From Gammaproteobacteria bacterium (GTDB taxonomy: Bacteria; Pseudomonadota; Gammaproteobacteria; Pseudomonadales; M0112): a DNA stretch of 7,229 nucleotides. The first letter of the stretch is position 1, and every line of letters starts with the position of its first letter. Below are positions 1 to 6,288 of the stretch, piece by piece. Where the stretch lies: positions 1 through 7,229 of the forward strand of contig SBFY01000175.1 in assembly GCA_006227085.1 (NCBI GenBank), read 5' to 3'. Both the position numbers and the translations under genes were made by a program. Under the pieces are notes generated by a model. It saw only the letters and a program-made list of their open reading frames with translations, was not told the DNA's origin and made no database searches.

Positions 1-530
1 GTTTTTCTTTTGGGGGTTCCTGCTTGCCGAAGGATGTCCGTGCGCTGACCTACCGGGCGCGTTCACTGGATGTGGAAACACCGGTGCTGAATGCCATCCT
101 GCCTTCCAATCGTTTGCCCTTGCAGGACGCCCTCGAGACTGTGCTGTCATTGGGCAAGCGCAAGGTCAGTGTGCTGGGGTTTGCTTTCAAACCGGGTACC
201 GATGATTTGCGCGAAAGCCCGGTGGTCGAATTGATCGAGCAGATGCTCGGCAAAGGTTGCCAGGTGAAGGTATGGGATCCTTGCGTGCAGCTGGAGCGGT
301 TGACCGGCGCCAATCGCGAGTATTTGCTGAAAGTGCTGCCCCATATCGCTGAACTCATGGCGACATCACTGGATGATGCGCTGGATCATGCCGATGTGCT
401 GGTGGTCGGGCAGAATGCACCGGAATTGGCCGGCTTGCCGGGGCAGGTGCGATCACATCAGGCCGTCGTGGACCTGGTGCGCTTGCCGGGTCTGGATGCG
501 GTGGCCAATTATCACGGCTTCCATCGCTGA
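1..530 (+). CDS. algD: GDP-mannose 6-dehydrogenase, C-terminal part (5' end outside window)
   Basis: The enzyme oxidises GDP-mannose to GDP-mannuronate with two NAD+ in the cytoplasm, supplying a uronic-acid donor for an exopolysaccharide. The first complete codon is at 3 and 175 residues are visible. Residues 4-11 read GGSCLPKD and carry the catalytic cysteine (C7). The following VRALTYRA matches, from memory, Pseudomonas AlgD rather than UDP-glucose dehydrogenases, which usually have GGSCFPKD. The third domain has FKPGTDDLRESP at residues 62-73 and a second Rossmann-like part, including DVLVVGQ at 131-137. AlgD is about 436 residues with its cysteine near 268, so about 260 N-terminal residues lie upstream. 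The stop TGA is 3 nt before the glycosyltransferase start, so they are probably co-transcribed. The family is secure; GDP-mannose specificity over another NDP-sugar is inferred from the motif flank. Confidence 0.85.
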   Translation, partial: FSFGGSCLPKDVRALTYRARSLDVETPVLNAILPSNRLPLQDALETVLSLGKRKVSVLGFAFKPGTDDLRESPVVELIEQMLGKGCQVKVWDPCVQLERLTGANREYLLKVLPHIAELMATSLDDALDHADVLVVGQNAPELAGLPGQVRSHQAVVDLVRLPGLDAVANYHGFHR

Positions 531-533
531 ACC

Positions 534-1721
534 ATGCGTCGCGTTCTCATCATCGTTGAAAACCTGCCGGTGCCGTTTGATCGTCGCGTTTGGCAAGAAG
601 CGACGACATTAAAAGCCGCCGGCTATGGCGTCTCGATCATTTGCCCGACGGGCAAAGGGTATGAGGCGCGCTACGAATGCATCGATGGTATCCATGTCTA
701 TCGTCACAGCCTGCCACTGGAAGCCGATGGTGCGCTGGGGTACCTGCTGGAATACGGATGGGCCCTGCTGTCGGAATGGTGGTTGGCGCTGGTGGTATGG
801 CGCCGGCACGGCTTCGATGCGATCCATGCCTGCAATCCCCCCGACCTGATTTTCCTGGTGGGGGCCTTTTTCAAGCTGTTTGGCAAGCGTTTCCTGTTTG
901 ATCACCATGACCTGAACCCGGAGTTGTACGAAGCGAAATTCAATCGCCGGGATTTCTTCTGGAAGTTGATGTGCTGGTTCGAACGTTGGACGTTCAAGCT
1001 GGCGGATGTGTCGATCGCCACCAACCAATCGTACCGGCAAGTGGCACTTGATCGTGGCCGGATGCCGGCTGGCAAGGTGTTTGTGGTACGCAGTGGCCCG
1101 AAGCTGGATCGCCTGCGCATCTTGCCACCCACGCAATCGCTGAAACAGGGCAGGCGCTTCCTGGTTGGTTATGTCGGCGTGATGGGCAAGCAGGAAGGCC
1201 TGGATTTATTGCTGCAGTCCATTGCGTATATCGTGGGTGAGAAGCAGCGCACCGATATCCATTTCGGTTTGGTGGGCGGTGGCACCGAGCTGGAATCGCT
1301 CCGGCAAATGGCACGTGATATGGGCGTGGCGGATTACGTCACCTTTACGGGTCGTGTACCCGATGACCAGTTGCTGGCCATGCTCAATACCGCGGATGTC
1401 TGTGTGAACCCGGATGTGGCCAACCCGATGAATGATAAATCGACCATGAACAAGATCATGGAATACATGGCACTGGGCAAGCCGATCGTGCAGTTTGACT
1501 TGACCGAGGGGCGCTTTTCCGCGCAAGACGCATCGCTGTATGCCAGGCACAACGACACCGTTGATTTTGCCGACAAGGTACTTGCCTTGCTGGACGATGC
1601 GGCTGCCCGCGAACGCATGGGCCAGTATGGTCGCCAGCGTGTCGAGCAGGAATTATCCTGGGAGCATGAAGTGCCGCATTTGCTGGCTGCCTATGATGCG
1701 CTGTTTGCAGGTCGCCCATGA
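534..1721 (+). CDS. Family 4 glycosyltransferase (GT-B fold) of an exopolysaccharide cluster
   Basis: A 395-residue cytoplasmic glycosyltransferase expected to move a sugar from an NDP-sugar onto a lipid-linked glycan intermediate. The N-terminal Rossmann half (about 1-195) opens with RRVLIIVENLPVPFDRRVW, a start I associate with WbuB-like GT4 enzymes of polysaccharide loci, and contains DHHDLNPE at 123-130. The C-terminal donor half (about 208-385) has VGYVGVMGKQEGLD at 211-224, LVGGGTE near 247, FTGRVP at 271-276 and IMEYMALGKPIV at 308-319. E310 corresponds to the second glutamate of the usual E-x7-E motif; the first position is K302. No strong Shine-Dalgarno precedes the ATG, but it starts 3 nt after the dehydrogenase stop, so coupled translation is likely. 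Its last codon overlaps the sulfotransferase start. Donor and acceptor sugars cannot be read from the sequence. Confidence 0.9.
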   Translation: MRRVLIIVENLPVPFDRRVWQEATTLKAAGYGVSIICPTGKGYEARYECIDGIHVYRHSLPLEADGALGYLLEYGWALLSEWWLALVVWRRHGFDAIHACNPPDLIFLVGAFFKLFGKRFLFDHHDLNPELYEAKFNRRDFFWKLMCWFERWTFKLADVSIATNQSYRQVALDRGRMPAGKVFVVRSGPKLDRLRILPPTQSLKQGRRFLVGYVGVMGKQEGLDLLLQSIAYIVGEKQRTDIHFGLVGGGTELESLRQMARDMGVADYVTFTGRVPDDQLLAMLNTADVCVNPDVANPMNDKSTMNKIMEYMALGKPIVQFDLTEGRFSAQDASLYARHNDTVDFADKVLALLDDAAARERMGQYGRQRVEQELSWEHEVPHLLAAYDALFAGRP

Positions 1722-2587
1722 TTGATCGTCCAGTCTTCATTATCGGTTCAGGCCGCTCCGGCACCACGGTGTTGTATAACCTGCTGGCCGGCCATCCACA
1801 GCTGTGCTGGTTTTCCAACCTGACGGATCGTTTCCCGCGCATGCCTTTGCTGCCTGTTGCGCATCGCTTGCTGGACGTGCCTCGGCTGGGTGCACGCATG
1901 CGCCGTAACATCGTTCAGTCGAATCGTGGATTCCCGAATATCCGCCCGGTTGAAGCGGAACAGATCTATCACCGTTACAGTGGTTTTATCGAGAATCGTG
2001 AAAGCACATTGGCTGATCGGAATACTGCCGTCGAAGCCCGCTTCCGTGCGCAAATCGAAAAACACCTGTGCGGCACTGGTCGCCCGCGCTTCATGACCAA
2101 GCAAACGGCGAACAACCAGCGCATCGCCGTGATGATGGCGATGTTCCCGGATGCGCGTGTGGTGCACATCATCCGTGATGGTCGTGCGGTCGCGTCCTCG
2201 CTGTACCACGTGCGCTGGTGGCGGGATATCCCGATCTGGTGGTATGGCGGTAAAACGGCCGCCGATTGGGAAGCGGCAGGGCACGAACCCATCGAATTAT
2301 GTGCCCGCCAATGGCTGCGCGATACCGAAGCCTGCCAGTCACAGGCAACAGCATTGGGTGAGCGCTATCTCGAGATCCGTTATGAGGACCTGGTCGCGGA
2401 TGTGCATGCGACCGTGGGGAAGATTGTCCAGCACTGCGAACTGTTACCGGATGCGGCTTACCTGGATGCCTTGCCGGTACGGCTGGATGAGCGCAATGAC
2501 GGCTGGAAAACGCGCCTAGATCCGCACCAGCAAGCCGTGTTGCAGGACGTGTTGGGCGCGATGCTCAGCGAACTGGGTTATCGCTGA
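1718..2587 (+). CDS. PAPS-dependent sulfotransferase family protein
   Basis: A 289-residue protein that probably transfers sulfate from 3'-phosphoadenosine 5'-phosphosulfate to a hydroxyl on a carbohydrate or other acceptor. The 5'-phosphosulfate loop is at residues 10-17 (GSGRSGTT), directly after the first beta strand. The 3'-phosphate-binding segment is at 149-161 (VHIIRDGRAVASS), with R153 and S160/S161 as likely contacts. The later segment ERYLEIRYEDLVAD at 215-228 is also typical of the family (Sulfotransfer_3-like). No signal peptide or membrane segment is visible, so it should be cytoplasmic. The start codon overlaps the glycosyltransferase stop by 4 nt (ATGA), which places it in the same operon and suggests that a precursor of the exopolysaccharide is its substrate. 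A different acceptor, such as a lipid or small molecule, cannot be excluded. It is the last gene of the operon. Confidence 0.88.
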   Translation: MIDRPVFIIGSGRSGTTVLYNLLAGHPQLCWFSNLTDRFPRMPLLPVAHRLLDVPRLGARMRRNIVQSNRGFPNIRPVEAEQIYHRYSGFIENRESTLADRNTAVEARFRAQIEKHLCGTGRPRFMTKQTANNQRIAVMMAMFPDARVVHIIRDGRAVASSLYHVRWWRDIPIWWYGGKTAADWEAAGHEPIELCARQWLRDTEACQSQATALGERYLEIRYEDLVADVHATVGKIVQHCELLPDAAYLDALPVRLDERNDGWKTRLDPHQQAVLQDVLGAMLSELGYR

Positions 2588-2590
2588 TCG

Positions 2591-3055
2591 TCAGGCCGGG
2601 CAGGCCATGGGCCAGTCATGGGCTGGCATCGGTGCACGCATGGCGGTGTTATGTGCACGGGGTGTGGCGACGGTGGCGCAGGGATAATGATGGAGAATAT
2701 CGATACGGCCGTGCAGCGCTGTATTGAAGTCAGGTAATAGCGAAGCAGCGATACGGTATTCCAGTTGTTGGTCGGTGGCGACTGTCTGCGGCTGGAATTG
2801 TGACAGCCAGTCGGCATCGACACGGCATTGCAACACGAAGCCTTCACCATAGTGACGAGCATGCCACTGGCGTGCGATCAATTGTGCATAACCGCTGTGC
2901 AGCATCGGGTAAAAATAGCCTGATACGAGTGATTCCGTTCCAAAAGCCAGCCAGTCAGTACGGGCAATCGCGGCCAGCTGGGAGGCCGTTGCCGGTCGGT
3001 AAAGGCTGACCGTAGGGCGGATGGTGCGGGTAGCAGTGTGTGCAAAGTGTGTCAT
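2591..3055 (-). CDS. Small hypothetical protein resembling proteins labelled ADP-ribosylation/crystallin J1
   Basis: A 154-residue protein from the ATG at 3055; a TTG at 3085 would add ten residues. Neither start has a good Shine-Dalgarno. I preferred the ATG because the TTG extension runs into the likely promoter of the divergent gene. The core, residues 14-125, reads VSLYRP at its start, then a tryptophan (W35), GYFYPML at 46-52, YAQLIARQWH at 56-65, and ends PDFNTALHGRIDILHHY. From memory this matches a family of short proteins often labelled ADP-ribosylation/crystallin J1, whose pattern runs LYRPVG, FYPVLN, IARDWN, EFN..IVGPIEV. That label is not backed by a shown activity as far as I know, so function is unknown. 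The tail from about 126 looks unrelated and low-information. There is no signal peptide or membrane segment. The gene stands alone and ends 3 nt from the convergent sulfotransferase. Confidence 0.65.
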   Translation of the reverse strand: MTHFAHTATRTIRPTVSLYRPATASQLAAIARTDWLAFGTESLVSGYFYPMLHSGYAQLIARQWHARHYGEGFVLQCRVDADWLSQFQPQTVATDQQLEYRIAASLLPDFNTALHGRIDILHHYPCATVATPRAHNTAMRAPMPAHDWPMACPA

Positions 3056-3089
3056 GGGGATTACTACACCAAACCCATATGACAAGGGT

Positions 3090-3118
3090 ATGACAGGGTT
3101 ACGGTTTGCCGGTATCCT
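3090..3118 (+). promoter_or_regulatory. Candidate sigma70-type promoter for the EVE/membrane-protein pair
   Basis: ATGACA (3090-3095) and TATCCT (3113-3118) are separated by 17 nt. They match five of six consensus bases in the -35 box and four of six in the -10 box. Transcription would begin near 3125, giving a leader of about 30 nt before the ATG at 3157. The -35 lies in a short direct repeat (TATGACA at 3078-3084 and 3089-3095, 11 bp apart). This is a prediction by eye. Confidence 0.4.
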
Positions 3119-3156
3119 TTATGGACAGTGGTGGCGTATTGTTGCGGGAGCCTGTC

Positions 3157-3615
3157 ATGGCCTATTGGTTATTCAAAAGCGAACCCGATGCTTACAGCAT
3201 TGATGATCTCAAGCGTGAAACCATTGGCCGCTGGGATGGCGTGCGCAACTATCAAGCGCGCAACTTCCTGCGCGATGGCGTCAAAGCAGGTGATACCGTG
3301 TTGTTTTACCATTCCAGCTGCAAGGTGCCTGCGATTGTCGGCGTGGCCAAGGCGGTGAAGGAAGCGTATCCCGACCCCACCCAGTTTGACCCGGCGCACA
3401 AATACCATGACCCGAAATCAACCCGTGAAAAACCGCGCTGGGTAGCGGTGGATGTGGCGTATGTGAAACACATCCAGCCCATCACGCGCGATGACTTGCG
3501 GGCGCACCCTGTCTTGTCCCGCATGAGCCTGTTACAACGCGGCCAGCGTTTGTCGATCCTGCCGGTCAGCAAGGAAGAATGGGCAGCGGTATCGGCATTG
3601 ATGAAAAAGGCGTGA
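3157..3615 (+). CDS. EVE domain-containing protein (THYN1-like)
   Basis: A 152-residue cytoplasmic protein consisting of one EVE domain (PF01878), a PUA-like fold. The family is related to eukaryotic thymocyte nuclear protein 1 and to domains that recognise modified bases; the role of the free-standing bacterial form is not settled. The sequence is canonical across its length: MAYWLFKSEPDAYSIDDL at 1-18, WDGVRNYQARNFLRD at 26-40, GDTVLFYHS at 45-53, and the closing block HPVLSRMSLLQRGQRLSILPV around 117-137 followed by EEW at 140-142. I chose the ATG at 3157 because GGGAG ends 6 nt before it and the family begins at this point. A TTG at 3106 would add 17 unconserved residues and falls inside the predicted promoter. 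The membrane-protein gene follows after 4 nt, so the two are probably co-transcribed, although no functional link is evident. Confidence 0.92.
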   Translation: MAYWLFKSEPDAYSIDDLKRETIGRWDGVRNYQARNFLRDGVKAGDTVLFYHSSCKVPAIVGVAKAVKEAYPDPTQFDPAHKYHDPKSTREKPRWVAVDVAYVKHIQPITRDDLRAHPVLSRMSLLQRGQRLSILPVSKEEWAAVSALMKKA

Positions 3616-3619
3616 GCAC

Positions 3620-4531
3620 ATGAACGACAAGAAAAGCGAACACGAAAAAATGCTGGATGCACTGTTGCCGGAAACGGTTGGGCAGCGGGGCGGGCCAGTG
3701 GAGCTGCAAGTCTGGCCGGCGCGTGCTGGCGCCTTGTGGGTACGGCAGGGATTTGACTTGTTCAAGCAGCGTCCGCTGGCCTGGTTGGGTGCCATGGCGG
3801 TATTGGCTTTCGTGATGATGGGCCTGGGCTGGTTACCGGTGGCCGGTGACATCCTTGCCTTCTTGTTGGGGCCTGTACTGAATGCGGGCCTGATGTATTA
3901 CGCGAGTCGGCTGGCCTTGGCCGGTGAGGCCGGTATCGGTCACCTGTTCGTTGGCCTGCGGGTCAGGACCGCGGCCCTGGTCGGTCTGGGTGCGCTCAAT
4001 ATGCTGGTGATGTTCCTGTTGGTCATGCTGATGGCTTTCATGATGGCCATGAGCCTGGGCGAAGAAACACTCAGGGCGCTGTCCGCCGCCCTGGAAGCGG
4101 AAGATATGGATGCCGTGAAAACCCTGGTTGAACCGCATGCCCAGGTCCTGTTGCTGGATTTCCTGGTGGTGATGCTGGTGTATATCCCGTGGGCCGCGGC
4201 GCTGTGGTTTTCGCCACCGCTGGTGTTGATGCACGGTTGCCGGGTGACGCTGGCGCTGAAGCTGAGCGTGATGGCCTGCCTCCGCAACTTCATGGCGCTG
4301 CTGGTATACAGCCTGCTGTTGGTGGGTTGGGCTTGCCTGGGCGGATTGCTGGTCGTGATGACTTATGACTGGGCAGTGGCGCTGTCCGGATTATTGATGG
4401 TGCTGTTCCTGTTGGCGTTCATTGGCCTATTGGTAGCGGCGCAATGGGTCAGTTTTGCAGCGATTTTCCCGCAGCAGGAAGCGTGTGATTCGCAGCCGGA
4501 TGGGAACGGCCAAGGCAGCCTGCTGCTGTAA
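3620..4531 (+). CDS. Multi-pass inner-membrane protein, BPSS1780 family
   Basis: A 303-residue polytopic membrane protein. The segment from about residue 32 (WPARAGALWVRQGFDLFKQRPLAW) resembles, from memory, the start of the BPSS1780 family of proteobacterial membrane proteins, in which an aromatic-rich amphipathic stretch precedes the first helix. Hydrophobic segments lie at about 52-71, 77-98, 118-144, 176-204, 222-248 and 254-284, giving roughly six helices. A charged, probably water-exposed loop spans about 147-175 (GEETLRAL, EAEDMD). The first 30 residues are polar and likely cytoplasmic, and the C-terminal 20 residues are polar. No catalytic motif is visible and the family has no established function that I know of. 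It starts 4 nt after the EVE stop with only a weak AAGG upstream, so translation may be coupled. Its stop codon directly abuts the stop of the opposing SDR gene. Confidence 0.78.
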   Translation: MNDKKSEHEKMLDALLPETVGQRGGPVELQVWPARAGALWVRQGFDLFKQRPLAWLGAMAVLAFVMMGLGWLPVAGDILAFLLGPVLNAGLMYYASRLALAGEAGIGHLFVGLRVRTAALVGLGALNMLVMFLLVMLMAFMMAMSLGEETLRALSAALEAEDMDAVKTLVEPHAQVLLLDFLVVMLVYIPWAAALWFSPPLVLMHGCRVTLALKLSVMACLRNFMALLVYSLLLVGWACLGGLLVVMTYDWAVALSGLLMVLFLLAFIGLLVAAQWVSFAAIFPQQEACDSQPDGNGQGSLLL

Positions 4532-4559
4532 TCAGGATGTTGGCGACAGCACCTTTTTT
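4524..4559 (+). terminator. Candidate intrinsic terminator of the EVE/membrane-protein operon
   Basis: TGCTGT (4524-4529) pairs perfectly with ACAGCA (4546-4551) across a 16-nt loop, followed by CC and six T (4554-4559). The stem begins in the last codons of the membrane-protein gene, and the rest lies inside the 3' end of the opposing SDR gene. The stem is short and the loop long, so it is at best a weak terminator. Confidence 0.3.
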
Positions 4560-5482
4560 ACCAGCCAGTTCAGCGGCAGGCGCAATGGCCATAACAGCCG
4601 GCGTACCCAGCGTAACTGGTGTGCGGCATCGGCCGTGAACTGCTGCCAGCTGTGCTGCTGGAATTGCAGGACGCGCTGGCTCTCCGACGTGTCCAGCCAA
4701 TCGGTATAAAACGCTTCGTTACCGAACGCGCTGTCATCAAAGCGGAAACCTGCGGCACCAAACACCCCGTTGATCATGTCGCGCTGGTGGATCTGGCAGG
4801 TCTTGCCGCCACCGATCAACCAGATGTTGCGCCATGCAGCCGGTCGCGTTAAGGCGTTGGCACAGGCCAATGCCACATCATCCGGGTGCACGAATTCCAG
4901 CCGGTTATCCGGCCGTACCGCAAACTGGCTACGCAACACATCCAGCCCTGCCTTGCTGTGGTCAACACTGATCGCCACGCCCACGCGCAGGATCACATAA
5001 TTTATTTTGCTGGCTTGCAGCATTTCCTCGCAGGCGACTTTGGCGCGGGTGTATTCATCCGATGGTGCAACACGCTCGGTGACCTTGCGTGGTGGCTCGC
5101 GGTCTTGCGTGACACCAAACACGGTCAGGGATGACGGGTACACGAACACGCCATCGGGTTTGCTGGCGGCCAGTGTCCGGGCCAGTAATTGCGTGGCTTC
5201 GACATTCACTTGCCAGGCTTTTTCCGGGAACAGGTCAGTCGCCGGTGGCAGCATGGCGGCGTGATGGACGATGGCATCACAACCGCGTACAGCTTCACGC
5301 ACGCTGTCGGCTTTGGTGATATCGCCCCAGACAATGCGGATGTTGCCATCAATGCCAGCCGCAACCTTGCGGTTACGGGGATTATCGAGATCCAGGCAGG
5401 TCACGCTGTGCCCTTGCGCCAGCAGGTGGTGCAGGGTGTTAAGGCCGAGGTTGCCGAAGGCGCCGGTCAGGAGTACGTGCAT
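4532..5482 (-). CDS. NAD-dependent epimerase/dehydratase family protein (extended SDR)
   Basis: A 316-residue extended short-chain dehydrogenase/reductase expected to act on a nucleotide sugar or similar keto/hydroxy substrate in the cytoplasm. The Rossmann glycine motif TGAFGNLG is at 6-13. D31 at the end of the second strand points to NAD(H) rather than NADP(H). HHAAM is at 73-77. The catalytic triad is visible as S117/S118 (YPSSLTVFG), Y144 and K148 (YTRAK). HPDDVALACANAL at 199-211 is a conserved C-terminal-domain segment of this superfamily. The last 25 residues are basic and tryptophan-rich (RWVRRLLWPLRLPLNW), perhaps a membrane-associating tail. The ATG at 5482 has no obvious Shine-Dalgarno. 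It is a single gene, separated from the upstream chrR by a terminator, so I do not place it in the sigma operon. The exact substrate cannot be inferred. Confidence 0.85.
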   Translation of the reverse strand: MHVLLTGAFGNLGLNTLHHLLAQGHSVTCLDLDNPRNRKVAAGIDGNIRIVWGDITKADSVREAVRGCDAIVHHAAMLPPATDLFPEKAWQVNVEATQLLARTLAASKPDGVFVYPSSLTVFGVTQDREPPRKVTERVAPSDEYTRAKVACEEMLQASKINYVILRVGVAISVDHSKAGLDVLRSQFAVRPDNRLEFVHPDDVALACANALTRPAAWRNIWLIGGGKTCQIHQRDMINGVFGAAGFRFDDSAFGNEAFYTDWLDTSESQRVLQFQQHSWQQFTADAAHQLRWVRRLLWPLRLPLNWLVKKVLSPTS

Positions 5483-5518
5483 GGGTCGTACCAGTCATGG
5501 GTGGGGTAGGCGGCCGAC

Positions 5519-5547
5519 ACTATGCCATAAGCGCTGGTGGTCATAAA
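5519..5547 (-). promoter_or_regulatory. Weak candidate promoter for the SDR gene
   Basis: On the minus strand TTTATG (5547-5542) and CATAGT (5524-5519) are separated by 17 nt. They match the sigma70 consensus at three and four of six positions. The site lies in the gap between the chrR terminator and the SDR start, where a separate promoter is expected. It would give a leader of about 30 nt. It does not contain the TGATCC/CGTA elements seen upstream of the sigma gene. Confidence 0.3.
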
Positions 5548-5573
5548 GCTGATGCCAGCGGTGACCCAGAAGC

Positions 5574-5611
5574 AAAAAGGGGCAGGAGGAAAACCCCCGA
5601 CCCCTTTTTTT
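5574..5611 (-). terminator. Intrinsic terminator after chrR (possibly works in both directions)
   Basis: Read on the minus strand, a run of A is followed by GGGG, two imperfect positions, GGGGG, a UUUU loop, CCUCC, two imperfect positions, CCCC and then UUUUU. The outer GGGG/CCCC and inner GGGGG/CCUCC (one G-U pair) form the stem. It starts 12 nt after the chrR stop codon. The A and T runs on both sides mean it could also terminate plus-strand transcripts. Confidence 0.75.
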
Positions 5612-5622
5612 ACCGGTCGCGA

Positions 5623-6288
5623 TTACGCCGGATGGATCTTCAGCATGGGATTGAATATCCGCAGCAAAGGATGCGTGAAGCGCACTGGTGCATCGACCAC
5701 CGTCAGGCACAGGCAATCCTCATGCTCGGCGGCATTCGGGGAATGCGCTTCGCCCTTGTCCCGGATAATGAAGTCACCGGCTTCGTACTGGCCGAGTTGG
5801 TCACTGAAACTGCCTTTCAGCACCACGGTCAGTTCATTGCCGCCGTGATCGTGACGGGCAACCTTGCCGCCGGCACGGATGTGATGCAGGGCCACTTCAT
5901 GCTTGTCGCTGCCAGCGACAAGGCGCGAGATTTTCAGCGAGCGGCCCAAGGCCTTCCAGCTTAATTGTTCGGGCGCATCGGGCAGCAGGCGTGACAATCC
6001 AGTGGGCACCTTGAAATCCCAGCCGGTTTTGGCCGGCGCGGTTGCCTGCTGTGGTGCTGCCGGAACCTTGTCGAGGCAGGCCAGCGTTTGTTCGAGCAAG
6101 GCCTCGGTGTTGCCGCCATCGACCGACTGTTCCAGCAGTTGGCTGCCCAGTTTTTCCAGCCGGCGCACTTGCGCACGGCAGTCACGGCAGAAGTGCAGGT
6201 GGGCCTGCACGGCAACGGCATGAGCTTCGGGCAAGGTGCCAGCGGCGTAATCGGTGAGCCAGGCAATGTCAGGATGATGACGGATCAT
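5623..6288 (-). CDS. chrR: ChrR-family zinc anti-sigma factor (ZAS domain plus cupin)
   Basis: A 221-residue cytoplasmic anti-sigma factor that should hold the adjacent ECF sigma factor inactive and release it on a signal, singlet oxygen in the studied Rhodobacter system. The N-terminal zinc anti-sigma domain (about 1-75) begins MIRHHPDIAWLTDYAAGTLPE and supplies H5, H30, C34 and C37, matching the known ChrR ligand pattern (H6, H31, C35, C38). The C-terminal ChrR cupin domain (about 105-200) has HDHGGNE, giving H146, H148 and E152, and GEAHSP, giving H182. These align with the second zinc site of ChrR. The paired cysteines DCLCL (C192, C194) are also present. Both metal sites therefore look intact. 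I chose the ATG at 6288, which overlaps the sigma stop as ATGA, over a GTG three codons upstream. Translational coupling would keep sigma and anti-sigma levels matched. A terminator follows the gene. Confidence 0.93.
   Translation of the reverse strand: MIRHHPDIAWLTDYAAGTLPEAHAVAVQAHLHFCRDCRAQVRRLEKLGSQLLEQSVDGGNTEALLEQTLACLDKVPAAPQQATAPAKTGWDFKVPTGLSRLLPDAPEQLSWKALGRSLKISRLVAGSDKHEVALHHIRAGGKVARHDHGGNELTVVLKGSFSDQLGQYEAGDFIIRDKGEAHSPNAAEHEDCLCLTVVDAPVRFTHPLLRIFNPMLKIHPA

Noticed and set aside
609..1136. Open frame of 175 codons on the minus strand inside the glycosyltransferase gene
   Set aside because: It is opposite a clearly conserved gene, shows no recognisable motif, and has the composition expected of a reverse-strand shadow. 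The same applies to 1748-2284 (minus).
2600..2632. GCCAG/CTGGC hairpin after the sulfotransferase as a terminator
   Set aside because: The stem is only 5 bp, no T run follows, and it lies within the coding region of the convergent gene.
3106..3156. TTG at 3106 as the EVE-protein start
   Set aside because: It adds 17 unconserved residues and overlaps the predicted -10 region. The ATG at 3157 has GGGAG at good spacing and matches the family start.
5483..5498. ATG at 5498 (minus) as an alternative SDR start or a short leader peptide
   Set aside because: It is out of frame with the SDR gene and has no supporting ribosome binding site.
5497..5964. Plus-strand open frames opposite chrR and the sigma gene (also 6088-6414, 6393-6875 and 6451-6948)
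   Set aside because: They overlap well-supported genes with complete motifs and have no promoter, ribosome binding site or recognisable domain.
6282..6287. TGATCC on the minus strand at the chrR start, as a possible internal promoter
   Set aside because: No CGTA box occurs 16 nt downstream. The hexamer arises from the ATGATCCG codons at the chrR start.
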